Shown piece after piece: positions 15,412-23,911 of a stretch of DNA of 35,781 nt. Numbering within the stretch: the stretch's first letter is position 1; each line of letters opens with the position of its first letter. Below the pieces are notes generated by a model. It saw only the letters and a list, made by a program, of their open reading frames with translations, did not search any database and was not told the origin of the DNA. Made by a program: the position numbers and the translations under genes. This DNA is from UBA2336 sp964538575 (GTDB lineage Bacteria > Bacteroidota > Bacteroidia > Cytophagales > Cyclobacteriaceae), in assembly GCA_964538575.1 (NCBI GenBank), contig CAZIGG010000021.1, positions 1 through 35,781 of the forward strand. The letters are read 5' to 3'.

Positions 15412-16713
15412 ATGGCATCAATTGAGCTAATCATGCCTAAAATGGGCGAAAGCATCATGGAAGCAACGATACTTTCATGGCTTAAGAAGCCTGGCGATAC
15501 GATCGAGCAGGACGAATCGGTGCTGGAAGTGGCTACAGATAAGGTGGATACCGAAGTACCTTCAACACATGCCGGAGTTCTGAAAGAAATTCTTGCCAAG
15601 GAAGGTGAAGTAGTGAAAGTTGGTAAACCCATTGCCATCATTACAACCGATGCTGCCGTAAGCAGCGGAGCAACTCCTGTAGTACCGGAAACAAAAAAGG
15701 AATCAAAAAAATCAGCGAAAGAAGTTTCTGAACCTGTAGTAAGCAGTTCAAACGGAACATCACATGCGGCCGCTGACTTTAAATCAGCCAATCGTTTTTA
15801 TTCACCGCTTGTTAAGAATATTGCGAAAGAAGAAAATATCTCAGTGGCTGAGCTTGAAGCAATCGCAGGATCAGGTCTGGAAGGCCGCGTTACCAAAAAA
15901 GATATTCTTGGATACGTACAGAATCGTAAGCTTGGCAAAACCGTGCAGGCAACTTCTGTTAAGGCAGTTTCTTCAGCACCATTAGTTCCGGCCTCGATCA
16001 GCGCTGGCGATGAGATCATTGAGATGGATCGCATGCGCAAAATGATCGCAGAGCGGATGGTGGATTCAAAGCGGGTTTCCCCGCACGTTACTTCATTCGT
16101 AGAGGCCGATGTAACCAACATCGTTTTCTGGAGAAATAAGATGAAAAACGATTTCCAGAAGCGCGAAGGCGATGCGTTAACGTTTACACCGATTTTCATT
16201 GAAGCGGTAATTCTTGCCATAAAGGACTATCCGATGATCAACATCCAGGTAGATGGCGACAGGATCATTAAGAAAAAAGACATCAACATCGGGATGGCCG
16301 TGGCGCTGCCAACCGGAAACCTGATCGTACCGGTTATTAAAAACGCTGATCAGTTTAACCTAACGGGACTGGCCAAGGTAGTAAACGACATGGCGAAACG
16401 TGCCCGTGAAAATAAACTGAAGCCCGATGAGCTTTCGGGCGGAACATTCACCGTTTCGAATGTTGGATCATTTGGAAACGTAATGGGTACACCCATTATC
16501 ATGCAGCCGCAGGTGGGGATCATTGCGTTAGGCGCGGTTCAAAAGAAACCGGCCGTGATTGAAACTCCTTACGGTGATGCTATCGCCATCCGTCATAAAA
16601 TGTTCCTTTCACACTCATATGATCATCGCGTGGTGGATGGCTCGTTAGGCGGAATGCTAGTGAGGCGCGTAGCCGATTACTTAGAGAAGTTTGATATTAA
16701 CAGAAGCGTCTAA
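15412..16713 (+). CDS. 2-oxo acid dehydrogenase E2 component (dihydrolipoamide acyltransferase)
   Basis: 433 residues. One lipoyl domain (1-~80) with the lipoylated Lys44 in ATDKVDTEVPS; a flexible Ala/Ser/Lys linker; an E3/E1-binding domain at ~129-170 (SPLVKNIAKEENISVAELEAI with GRVTKKDIL); and the catalytic acyltransferase domain to the end with His405 and Asp409 in SYDHRVVDG. It forms the core of a 2-oxo acid dehydrogenase complex. Whether this is the pyruvate, branched-chain or 2-oxoglutarate complex is not decidable because E1 and E3 are not adjacent; branched-chain is a reasonable guess from domain layout. A strong terminator follows. Confidence 0.92.
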   Translation: MASIELIMPKMGESIMEATILSWLKKPGDTIEQDESVLEVATDKVDTEVPSTHAGVLKEILAKEGEVVKVGKPIAIITTDAAVSSGATPVVPETKKESKKSAKEVSEPVVSSSNGTSHAAADFKSANRFYSPLVKNIAKEENISVAELEAIAGSGLEGRVTKKDILGYVQNRKLGKTVQATSVKAVSSAPLVPASISAGDEIIEMDRMRKMIAERMVDSKRVSPHVTSFVEADVTNIVFWRNKMKNDFQKREGDALTFTPIFIEAVILAIKDYPMINIQVDGDRIIKKKDINIGMAVALPTGNLIVPVIKNADQFNLTGLAKVVNDMAKRARENKLKPDELSGGTFTVSNVGSFGNVMGTPIIMQPQVGIIALGAVQKKPAVIETPYGDAIAIRHKMFLSHSYDHRVVDGSLGGMLVRRVADYLEKFDINRSV

Positions 16714-16716
16714 TAA

Positions 16717-16749
16717 AAAAGCCTCCCGAAAATTTTTCAGGAGGCTTTT
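16717..16749. terminator. Bidirectional intrinsic terminator
   Basis: AAAAGCCTCC (16717-16726) pairs exactly with GGAGGCTTTT (16740-16749), loop of 13 nt. A-rich on one side and T-rich on the other, it can terminate both the E2 gene on the plus strand and the convergent T9SS-substrate gene on the minus strand. Confidence 0.85.
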
Positions 16750-16767
16750 ACTTTAGCATCGTTTCAA

Positions 16768-17997
16768 TTATTTCCTGAGCGACAAGTACCCGCTAACTTC
16801 CTTGCCGGCCTTTCTGCGGATTACATAAAAATAATTTCCCGTTGGAAGATCCTTGCTGCCCCCCACATTAGACTGGCCATTAAATCTTTTAGCTGTGTCA
16901 TTATTATCATAATTCTTCATCTCAAACACCAGGTCGCCCCAGCGGTTGTAGATTGATACTACATCGCCTTCAACCAGGTTATCAATATGTATGTAATTGT
17001 TGATTTGGTCATTCGGATTCGGAGAAATCGCATTGAATACAACAATGGACTGATTCTCGGAAAGAATACCCAGTGTTACCAGGCCTTCCGCAAGCGATGC
17101 TTCACTTTCAATTAATGCGCTGGTTGATCCCATGCCTCTTCCCAGAGAAATAAAATCCCCGGAGGCGCTTTCGGAAAACGCCACAACAAATTCGTTATTT
17201 TTCAACGGGTCCAGTCCTTCATCGCCTTCAACCGGTAAGGTAATTTTAGTTCCATTCAACGAGCCTGAAACAACATCAATTGCCCAATAACGTTTGTCGG
17301 AAATATCTGCTAACGATGAGTTTCTGTTCAGCGTTTGTCCGGCCTGCAATTCGGTAAGTGTAATTCCGATTTCAGAGTTTGTTGTTATGCCGTTTATCGC
17401 AACCGGTAAATAGGTCGTTCCATTCCCGACCGGGAAAAGCTTTGTACCTGTTCCATTCTGATAAACAGGTGCATTGATATGCGATGCATCCGACCCGCCT
17501 GTAATAACTGCGGTTGGCGAAAAGTGTACCCTGTGATTATCCTGCGCCTCAATGATTCCATTTATCAGGGTTAGATTTTCTTCAACTGTTAAATCAGCCA
17601 ATATCCGCTTAACTCCTCCTCCAATTATAACCAGTCTGCTAAATGATTGGCTATTATGATTGATGATCTGCGGCACTGAAGAATTAGTACTGTTAAAGAT
17701 AATAAGACCATTACCTGGATCATACGTTCCCTGATTAAGCCATGATCCGGCAACGATCAGGCTATCATCATTAAACAAATCGCCCCTGTTGAGCAAATAA
17801 TCCGTAACATGATCACCTACCATTAATGTTCCTCTATTCAAGAGAATTCCCTCATTAACTAACGTATCCAATACACTTATTAACCCCGCTTCAGAAATAC
17901 TTACGGTTGTACCCGATTTATTATAGAAATTCTGAGCACACACCAGCGTAGTTGAACACCAAAATACAATCAGGAAAGCTATGCGATACATATTCAT
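16768..17997 (-). CDS. Secreted protein with gliding motility-associated (T9SS type B) C-terminal domain
   Basis: 409 residues. Signal peptide at 1-~21 (MYRIAFLIVFWCSTTLVCAQ). The middle is beta-rich with repeated NRGTL/NRGDLFNDDSLIVAG-like short units, typical of surface beta-helix-like proteins. Residues ~315-409 form the gliding motility-associated C-terminal domain: NAISPNPNDQINNYIHIDN, VSIYNRWGDLVFEMKNYDN, FNGQSN, DLPTGNYFYVI and a basic end. This is the type B sorting signal for the type IX secretion system, so the product is exported across the outer membrane and probably attached or released at the surface. It starts 6 bp after the end of the repeat protein gene and is likely co-transcribed. 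Confidence 0.88.
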   Translation of the reverse strand: MNMYRIAFLIVFWCSTTLVCAQNFYNKSGTTVSISEAGLISVLDTLVNEGILLNRGTLMVGDHVTDYLLNRGDLFNDDSLIVAGSWLNQGTYDPGNGLIIFNSTNSSVPQIINHNSQSFSRLVIIGGGVKRILADLTVEENLTLINGIIEAQDNHRVHFSPTAVITGGSDASHINAPVYQNGTGTKLFPVGNGTTYLPVAINGITTNSEIGITLTELQAGQTLNRNSSLADISDKRYWAIDVVSGSLNGTKITLPVEGDEGLDPLKNNEFVVAFSESASGDFISLGRGMGSTSALIESEASLAEGLVTLGILSENQSIVVFNAISPNPNDQINNYIHIDNLVEGDVVSIYNRWGDLVFEMKNYDNNDTAKRFNGQSNVGGSKDLPTGNYFYVIRRKAGKEVSGYLSLRK

Positions 17998-18003
17998 AAT
18001 TAG

Positions 18004-20358
18004 CTATTTAGCGCGTGAGCGGATTCCACTAACCACCATCCACCTTGGGCCACCAGCCATTTGCGTTCCGATTATGGTAAGCGTGAGAAATTCTCCGTTG
18101 CCAATACCCATAGCATATGCAGTAACCAGGTCTTCATCAGTTTGAATTCGCTCCTTTCCGCCAAATCCAACAAGTACTACAGGTGACGAATTGAGTGAGC
18201 GTATAATTAATACACGTCCAACATTGGAAGGATCTATTTCCGGAAGTGCTATAGAAACCGGTTTTCCGGTATTATTTACAACAATTGAATAGTCAGTGGC
18301 TTTTACAGTGTAGTCATCCGCGATAACGATATGATTGACAAATTGAGATCCCATAACATGCAGTGTGCCTAACGGATTTGCGGTGTTTATTCCCAGGCGG
18401 TCGTCCTTTGTATTGAAAACAAGCGTACTCTTTCCGGCCACATCCGCTGTACCGGACCAAATGGCTACCTGGTCGTTTGCCCCGCCACCGCCAACACCTC
18501 CGCCACCGGTAGCATCCGTGCCAGGGGCCCAAGCTGTTCCATTCCATTTTAAAACCTGGTTTGTTGTGGGCAATGTGTTTGTTACCGGTCTGCCCTGAAG
18601 TCCGTCAACGGTTGGGTTGGGATATGTTCCGTTTAGGTCACCCCCTGCCGTGCCTGAAGCTGTGGGGGCGGCTGCCCAGGCAGTTGATCCCGCAACTGTT
18701 GTTAACACCTGGCCGTTTGTTCCGGCTGCTACTTTTGTAGCGGCAATACCAGCTGATGCACTGATGTCCGCATTGGTAAGGGTTCCATCAACAACTTTAA
18801 CAGAGGTTATTGAATTGTCTGCGAGATCAGCCGTGGCAATAGTGCCGTCTAATATTTTTGCGCTGTTAATTACACCGTTGGTAATGGTTGGATTAGGATA
18901 CGTGCCTGTTAAATCCCCGCCTGCTGCCCCGCCCGGCAACGTTCCGGTAATGGTTACATTATTACCTCCGCTGATCGCCAATAAGCCAGTGGCCGGGGTA
19001 TAGGTTAACGCCTGAGCATCGGTATTGATGGCTGAGAGATTAATCGAGTTTCCACCTGAGATCGATAAGTTCGGAGACGTGAACGACAGTGTTTGGGCAT
19101 CGGTTCCGCCATTATCGATTTGCGGAGTCCAGGCTGATCCGCTCCATTTTAAAACCTGTCCGGTAGCTGCACCTCCGGCAGTAAGTTTTGCTGGAGCTAC
19201 GCTCGTAATTTTTGCATCGGTTACTGCTCCATCAGCAATTTTTGTGGTGGTTATTGCGTTGGGTGCAACAGTTGGGCTTGGATATGTTCCGGTTAGGTCA
19301 CCCCCCGCTGTGCCTGAAGCTGTGGGGGCGGCTGCCCAGGCAGTTGATCCCGCAACTGTTGTTAACACCTGGCCGTTTGTTCCGGCTGCTACTTTTGTAG
19401 CGGCAATACCAGCTGATGCACTGATGTCCGCATTGGTAAGGGTTCCATCAACAACTTTAACAGAGGTTATTGAATTGTCTGCGAGATCAGCCGTGGCAAT
19501 AGTGCCGTCTAATATTTTTGCGCTGTTAATTACACCGTTGGTAATGGTTGGATTAGGATACGTGCCTGTTAAATCCCCGCCTGCTGCCCCGCCCGGCAAC
19601 GTTCCGGTAATGGTTACATTATTACCTCCGCTGATCGCCAATAAGCCAGTGGCCGGGGTATAGGTTAACGCCTGAGCATCGGTATTGATGGCTGAGAGAT
19701 TAATCGAGTTTCCACCTGAGATCGATAAGTTCGGAGACGTGAACGACAGTGTTTGGGCATCGGTTCCGCCATTATCGATTTGCGGAGTCCAGGCTGATCC
19801 GCTCCATTTTAAAACCTGTCCGGTAGCTGCACCTCCGGCAGTAAGTTTTGCTGGAGCTACGCTCGTAATTTTTGCATCGGTTACTGCTCCGTCAGCAACC
19901 TTAGCAGTTGTTACCGAATTATTCGCAAGATCGGATGTGGCCACGGCACCATCCAAAATTTTTGCCGATGTTACTCCATTATCGGCAAGTGAGATTGTAC
20001 CGGTTACTGTAATTGGCCCACCCGTAAGGCCGCTACCCGTAGTAATATTAGTAACCGTACCCGTTCCACTCGTATCCTCAATTACGGTCCAAGCAGTGCC
20101 ATTCCAATAATAAAATTTGCTGTCGGACGAATCAAAGACAAGCATTCCTTTATCATCTATCCCTAGCGACATGGTGGTACGTTGTGCTGTTGTTAACCGG
20201 GGCACTAAAAAACCCTGATTGTTATTGGGGGATTTTAGATCAAGAACTGCTTTTGTATTCGGGGTATCGGTTCCAATTCCAACCTGGGCATGAACAATTG
20301 ATACAGATAAAGCGCCAACAACACTAAAAATCATCAGATAGTGTAGAGTATTTTTCAT
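18004..20358 (-). CDS. Large secreted repeat protein, tail-fibre-like, with tandem 220-residue duplication
   Basis: 784 residues. Signal peptide 1-~24 (ends SIVHAQ), followed by QVGIGTDTPNTKAVLDLKS and GFLVPRLTTAQRTTM, the opening of many Bacteroidota surface proteins. The body is made of short repeats: GGDLTGTYPNPTI, AKILDGTIATADLADNSI, LTAGGAATGQVLKWSGSAW. Residues ~156-349 and ~376-569 are identical, because of the perfect DNA duplication noted separately. The C-terminal ~130 residues (LGINTANPLGTLHVMGS onward) are a non-repetitive beta domain. No recognised T9SS domain is visible at its end. The composition and TGTYPNPTI motifs resemble fibrous trimeric or phage-tail-fibre proteins, so a surface adhesin or filament is likely, but this is inference. 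Confidence 0.75.
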   Translation of the reverse strand: MKNTLHYLMIFSVVGALSVSIVHAQVGIGTDTPNTKAVLDLKSPNNNQGFLVPRLTTAQRTTMSLGIDDKGMLVFDSSDSKFYYWNGTAWTVIEDTSGTGTVTNITTGSGLTGGPITVTGTISLADNGVTSAKILDGAVATSDLANNSVTTAKVADGAVTDAKITSVAPAKLTAGGAATGQVLKWSGSAWTPQIDNGGTDAQTLSFTSPNLSISGGNSINLSAINTDAQALTYTPATGLLAISGGNNVTITGTLPGGAAGGDLTGTYPNPTITNGVINSAKILDGTIATADLADNSITSVKVVDGTLTNADISASAGIAATKVAAGTNGQVLTTVAGSTAWAAAPTASGTAGGDLTGTYPSPTVAPNAITTTKIADGAVTDAKITSVAPAKLTAGGAATGQVLKWSGSAWTPQIDNGGTDAQTLSFTSPNLSISGGNSINLSAINTDAQALTYTPATGLLAISGGNNVTITGTLPGGAAGGDLTGTYPNPTITNGVINSAKILDGTIATADLADNSITSVKVVDGTLTNADISASAGIAATKVAAGTNGQVLTTVAGSTAWAAAPTASGTAGGDLNGTYPNPTVDGLQGRPVTNTLPTTNQVLKWNGTAWAPGTDATGGGGVGGGGANDQVAIWSGTADVAGKSTLVFNTKDDRLGINTANPLGTLHVMGSQFVNHIVIADDYTVKATDYSIVVNNTGKPVSIALPEIDPSNVGRVLIIRSLNSSPVVLVGFGGKERIQTDEDLVTAYAMGIGNGEFLTLTIIGTQMAGGPRWMVVSGIRSRAK
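18650..19230. repeat. Perfect 581-bp direct repeat, copy 1
   Basis: Identical base for base to 19310-19890, at an offset of 660 bp (220 codons). Divergence begins at both edges: 18648 versus 19308 on one side and 19231 versus 19891 on the other. No synonymous change occurs within the copies, which points to recent duplication or gene conversion, and to possible assembly uncertainty in copy number. Confidence 0.95.
19310..19890. repeat. Perfect 581-bp direct repeat, copy 2
   Basis: Second copy of the repeat described for 18650-19230, in the same orientation inside the same reading frame. Since 660 is a multiple of three, gain or loss of a unit keeps the protein in frame. Confidence 0.95.
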
Positions 20359-20571
20359 AGAGTTTTGGTATTATTCAATATTGACATAAAAAATAGGCCA
20401 ACAAGACTCATCGAAGAAACTACAGGTAACGCGGCAGCATTTATGAAAAAAGTGCATCAAAAAAGGCCTTTTCATGCAATGTGGAGGTTGCCGGTAGCGG
20501 GTATAAGTTAGCAAAATTGCCTGACTTGCTTAAATCGTGTTCCTATTCATGAAGTGACCGTCCAATTCTGT

Positions 20572-20579
20572 TATTTTTG
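20572..20579 (+). promoter_or_regulatory. -7 promoter box TATTTTTG upstream of metB
   Basis: Exact match to TAnnTTTG, 21 nt before the metB ATG, so the predicted leader is about 18 nt. No convincing -33 TTG at the usual distance. The 242-bp divergent region 20359-20600 also contains AAAAGGCCTTTT flanked by TGCAT/ATGCA (about 20453-20479), an inverted repeat of unknown role. I see no SAM riboswitch. Confidence 0.45.
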
Positions 20580-20600
20580 ATCCTATTTTAACAACAAACC

Positions 20601-21746
20601 ATGAAATTCGGCACAAAAGCAGTACACGCAGGCGTTGCTCCCGACCCCTCCACCGGGGCGATTATGACACCCATTTATCAAACCTCCACGTATGTGCAGG
20701 AAGAACCCGCAAAACATAAGGGTTTTGCCTATGCACGCGGGGCTAATCCAACCCGGAATTCATTACAAAAAAGTCTGGCCGCGTTAGAAAATGGAAAATT
20801 TGCGCTGTGCTTTTCTTCCGGCATGGGCGCAACGGATGCCGTTATCAAATTGCTCAACCCCGGAGATGAGGTAATTACCAGCAATGATTTATATGGCGGG
20901 TCCTACCGGATGTTCAAACGCGTGTTTGAACGTTTTGGAATAAAGTTTCATTTCATCGATCTGACAAATGCTGCTATACTGAATTCATACATCAATGCCA
21001 ATACAAAGCTTATCTGGCTTGAAACACCGAGTAACCCGCTGATGAACATTATCGACATCCAGGCATGTGTTGATCTCGCTAAAAAGAAAAACATCCTGGT
21101 GGCCGTTGATAACACGTTCGCTTCTCCGTATTTACAAAACCCGCTTGACCTCGGAGCAGACATTGTGATGCACTCTGTAACCAAATACCTGGGCGGACAT
21201 TCTGATGTGGTGATGGGTGCATTGATCACGAATGATGAAAAGCTTCACCAGGAACTTGCCTTTATTCACAATTCATGTGGCGCAGTTCCGGGGCCGCAGG
21301 ATTCGTTCCTCGTGCTGCGCGGAATTAAAACGCTGCACCTCCGCATGGAACGGCATTGCCTGAATGGAAGAAAGATTGCCGAGTTCTTACAGGCACATCC
21401 TAAAATCGGAAAAGTTTACTGGCCCGGTTTTGCGGATCATCCGAATCATGACATCGCCAAAAAACAAATGCGCGACTTTGGCGGAATGCTGTCTTTCACC
21501 CTAAAAGATGACGACACCGAAAAAGCTTTTACTTTAATGAAAAGTGTGGAGCTTTTCGCGCTGGCCGAATCGTTAGGCGGGGTTGAATCACTGATCAATC
21601 ATCCGGCTTCGATGACACACGCCAGTATCCCAAAAGAAGAACGTGTTAAAAACGGCTTGCTGGATTCGCTGATCCGGTTAAGCATCGGTGTGGAAGATGC
21701 GGAGGATTTAATCGATGACCTCAATCAGGCGTTAAGCAAAGTATAA
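20601..21746 (+). CDS. metB: Cystathionine gamma-synthase / Cys-Met metabolism PLP enzyme
   Basis: 381 residues, full length for the family. PLP-binding Lys195 lies in SVTKYLGGHSDVVMG; other family marks are YARGANPTRNSLQKSLA (48-60 region), CFSSGMGA, DLYGGSYRMF, AVDNTFASPYLQNP and the C-terminal LIRLSIGVEDAEDLIDDL. It joins an activated homoserine to cysteine in methionine synthesis, or in the lyase version splits cystathionine. Synthase and gamma-lyase cannot be told apart safely by eye, so the symbol is a best guess. A TAnnTTTG promoter box precedes it. Confidence 0.85.
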   Translation: MKFGTKAVHAGVAPDPSTGAIMTPIYQTSTYVQEEPAKHKGFAYARGANPTRNSLQKSLAALENGKFALCFSSGMGATDAVIKLLNPGDEVITSNDLYGGSYRMFKRVFERFGIKFHFIDLTNAAILNSYINANTKLIWLETPSNPLMNIIDIQACVDLAKKKNILVAVDNTFASPYLQNPLDLGADIVMHSVTKYLGGHSDVVMGALITNDEKLHQELAFIHNSCGAVPGPQDSFLVLRGIKTLHLRMERHCLNGRKIAEFLQAHPKIGKVYWPGFADHPNHDIAKKQMRDFGGMLSFTLKDDDTEKAFTLMKSVELFALAESLGGVESLINHPASMTHASIPKEERVKNGLLDSLIRLSIGVEDAEDLIDDLNQALSKV

Positions 21747-21767
21747 GCAAGCCCTTCGTGGTTTTTT

Positions 21768-23837
21768 TTATACAGTAACTTCTTTCAATACCGGGAAGCT
21801 GATGGTAAACTCACTGCCCAGGCCGGGAGTTGAATTAAGCTCGATGATACCGTCAAGCCTGTCGACCAGGATTTTTACAATGGCAAGTCCAAGCCCATTG
21901 GATGATTCGCCTGCGGTAGGGCGTGCGCTGAGTTTTTTAAATTTTTGATAAAGATGCTTTTTATCATTCGGGCTAAAGCCCGGGCCGTGATCTTTCACTT
22001 CGATCACATAAAATCCATTTGTTTTTTCAGCGGAGATTATGATCAATGAATTCCGCGGTGAGAATTTAATTGCGTTCGAGATCAGGTTGTCCATGATCCG
22101 GGCCAGGTATTCCGGGTCCAGCGAAATATCATCGATGTTACGTTCAACCAGCTTGATCTCAATTTCCTTTATGGAAGCATAGTGCCCAAAAGTTCCTACA
22201 CGATCCCGCAGGAAAGTACTCAGGTTGAAATTTGAATACCTCGGTTCACGGTTTACTTCCAATGAATTTACATCCAGCAAATCCACGATCAAATCAAGAC
22301 CTGAGCGCGTAGAATCTTTTATCAACTCCAGGTACTTTTTTTGTTCTTTGCTCAACCCTCCTTCTGCTTCAACCAAATCTGATAAGCCGTGAATCCGGTT
22401 GAGGGGCGATTTTAAATCGTGCGCCACAATATTCATAAGCGTATCTTTCTCATGATTCAGCTCCGAAAGGTCGTGATTCCGTTTCTCAAGCTTCTCGTTC
22501 TGCGCTGCGATTTCCTGTTTCTGCTTTTGAATTTCAACGTACTGCTGTTCGAGCTTCTCGTTGATTTCGCGCTTCTTCTTACTGTTCCTGTATTGAATAA
22601 AGAACAGTGCGCTTACAAACGTTACAACGGCAATCAGGATAATGTTCTCAAGCCTTTGCTGCTCAATAATAGCATCGTTCCGGGCGCTGTTGGCCTTAAG
22701 AATTTCATTTTCGCTTTCCTTTTTTTCAATTTCCAGCCGAAACTGGAGCTTTTCAATTTGCCTGGCCAGCTCAACGCTCTGCAAAGATTCTTTCAGGATG
22801 AGATACCGGTTGATGTGCAGGGTTGACTTCTCATCATTACCGTTTCTTTCATAAATCTGCGAGAGATAAAAGTGTGCATCGCGCTGAAGGTCAAGATTAG
22901 CTTCACTTGTCATGGCTAACAGGTTTTTCAGATAAACCATTGATTTATCATATTGCTGAAGCTTATAATGAACCTGACCCATCAGTAAATTTACTCTCGG
23001 CAGCAGCCGGTAGTTAGAAGCATTAACCACCATCCAGTATGCGTTGTGCGCAAGTGTATCGGCTTCATGAATATCTCCATTGGTGGATAAGAATTCTGCC
23101 CAGCCCATTTTAAGCTCAGCCAGGCTGATGTAATCTTTAATACTATACGCCAGCGAATCGCCACGTTTAAAACAAATATTTGCACTGTCTTTTTGCTTTA
23201 ACTCTCCATATACAAGGCCCAGCTCGGTAAGCGCTGAAATAAGCGGCCGTGGTTCGCCAATTTTTACCCGCAGCCGGTAAGCCCACAGCGACATGGTCAA
23301 TGCTTTGGTATAATCACCCTGAGATTTATAAAGATTTGAAAGACTCCTGGCAACATAAGCCTTACCAACATCTTCGTTTGTTTTCTCAAATATCTCCTGA
23401 CATTTAATAAAGTTATTGTAGGCACGTGTTAAATCACCCTGCTCAAAAAACAGGCGCCCAAAGTTGTTATAGCAATACCCCAACTGAACAGAATCTTTTT
23501 GTTCTTCCGCTACGCGGATAGCGGCCTGGTGATATTCAAACGATGTTTTGTAGTCACCTTTGTACGCACAAGCCAAGCCAATAAAGCTCAATGGTTTGGA
23601 GAGGTTTTTTTTAACCTTAAGCTCTTTGCCCAGTTCATAAGCCTGCTTGCAATAATATATTGTACTATCGGGTGATGATAACCGGTATTCAAAACCAAGA
23701 TTGTTCAGGATGGAGAATTTTTTCTCTCCTGAAACTTGAGAAAGCTCTGATTTCAGGCTGTCAATCAGGCGTAAATTCTGAGCTCCCGAGGTAAAAGACA
23801 GGAGCAAAAGCACTATAAGGAGCCAACAACCGCGCAC
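21768..23837 (-). CDS. TPR-containing sensor histidine kinase (HisKA type), orphan
   Basis: 689 residues, starting at GTG 23837. Signal peptide to ~19 (LLLSFTSGAQ), then TPR repeats from ~45 to 345, a transmembrane helix at ~398-416, a long coiled coil (EKLEQQYVEIQKQKQEIAAQ) and the kinase core: HisKA with His473 in VAHDLKSPLNRIHG, N box DNLISNAIKFSP (~586), G1 DHGPGFSP (~625) and G2 GLGLAIVK (~656). The sensor TPR region should face the periplasm. No response regulator gene is adjacent. On the minus strand TTG-N17-TACTTTTA (23857-23864 for the -7 part) is a possible promoter about 20 nt upstream. Confidence 0.92.
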   Translation of the reverse strand: MRGCWLLIVLLLLSFTSGAQNLRLIDSLKSELSQVSGEKKFSILNNLGFEYRLSSPDSTIYYCKQAYELGKELKVKKNLSKPLSFIGLACAYKGDYKTSFEYHQAAIRVAEEQKDSVQLGYCYNNFGRLFFEQGDLTRAYNNFIKCQEIFEKTNEDVGKAYVARSLSNLYKSQGDYTKALTMSLWAYRLRVKIGEPRPLISALTELGLVYGELKQKDSANICFKRGDSLAYSIKDYISLAELKMGWAEFLSTNGDIHEADTLAHNAYWMVVNASNYRLLPRVNLLMGQVHYKLQQYDKSMVYLKNLLAMTSEANLDLQRDAHFYLSQIYERNGNDEKSTLHINRYLILKESLQSVELARQIEKLQFRLEIEKKESENEILKANSARNDAIIEQQRLENIILIAVVTFVSALFFIQYRNSKKKREINEKLEQQYVEIQKQKQEIAAQNEKLEKRNHDLSELNHEKDTLMNIVAHDLKSPLNRIHGLSDLVEAEGGLSKEQKKYLELIKDSTRSGLDLIVDLLDVNSLEVNREPRYSNFNLSTFLRDRVGTFGHYASIKEIEIKLVERNIDDISLDPEYLARIMDNLISNAIKFSPRNSLIIISAEKTNGFYVIEVKDHGPGFSPNDKKHLYQKFKKLSARPTAGESSNGLGLAIVKILVDRLDGIIELNSTPGLGSEFTISFPVLKEVTV

Positions 23838-23911
23838 GTTTAGACAATTATTCCCATAAAAGTAAGGATTTGGCTGGTCTTCAAAAAATCGACTTAGCCG
23901 TTCCGGTCTAT

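Noticed and set aside
19025..19663. Long open frame of 212 codons on the plus strand across the repeat protein gene
   Set aside because: It lies antisense to the 784-residue gene, contains the same duplicated DNA and has a low-complexity Pro/Val/Ala composition that follows from the sense codons. It is a shadow frame.
18650..19890. CRISPR array
   Set aside because: The repeat unit is hundreds of bases long, two copies only, inside a protein gene in frame.
18004..20358. Possible prophage, because of the tail-fibre-like protein
   Set aside because: It has a signal peptide, no other phage genes are near, and its partner carries a T9SS sorting domain, which fits a surface protein.
20359..20600. 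SAM riboswitch before metB
   Set aside because: Although the gene belongs to methionine metabolism, no conserved stem pattern or terminator is visible in the leader, and the predicted leader is only about 18 nt.
21747..21767. Terminator after metB from the T-tract
   Set aside because: There is a run of eight T, but only a weak AAGCC/GGTTT-like stem; not strong enough to list.
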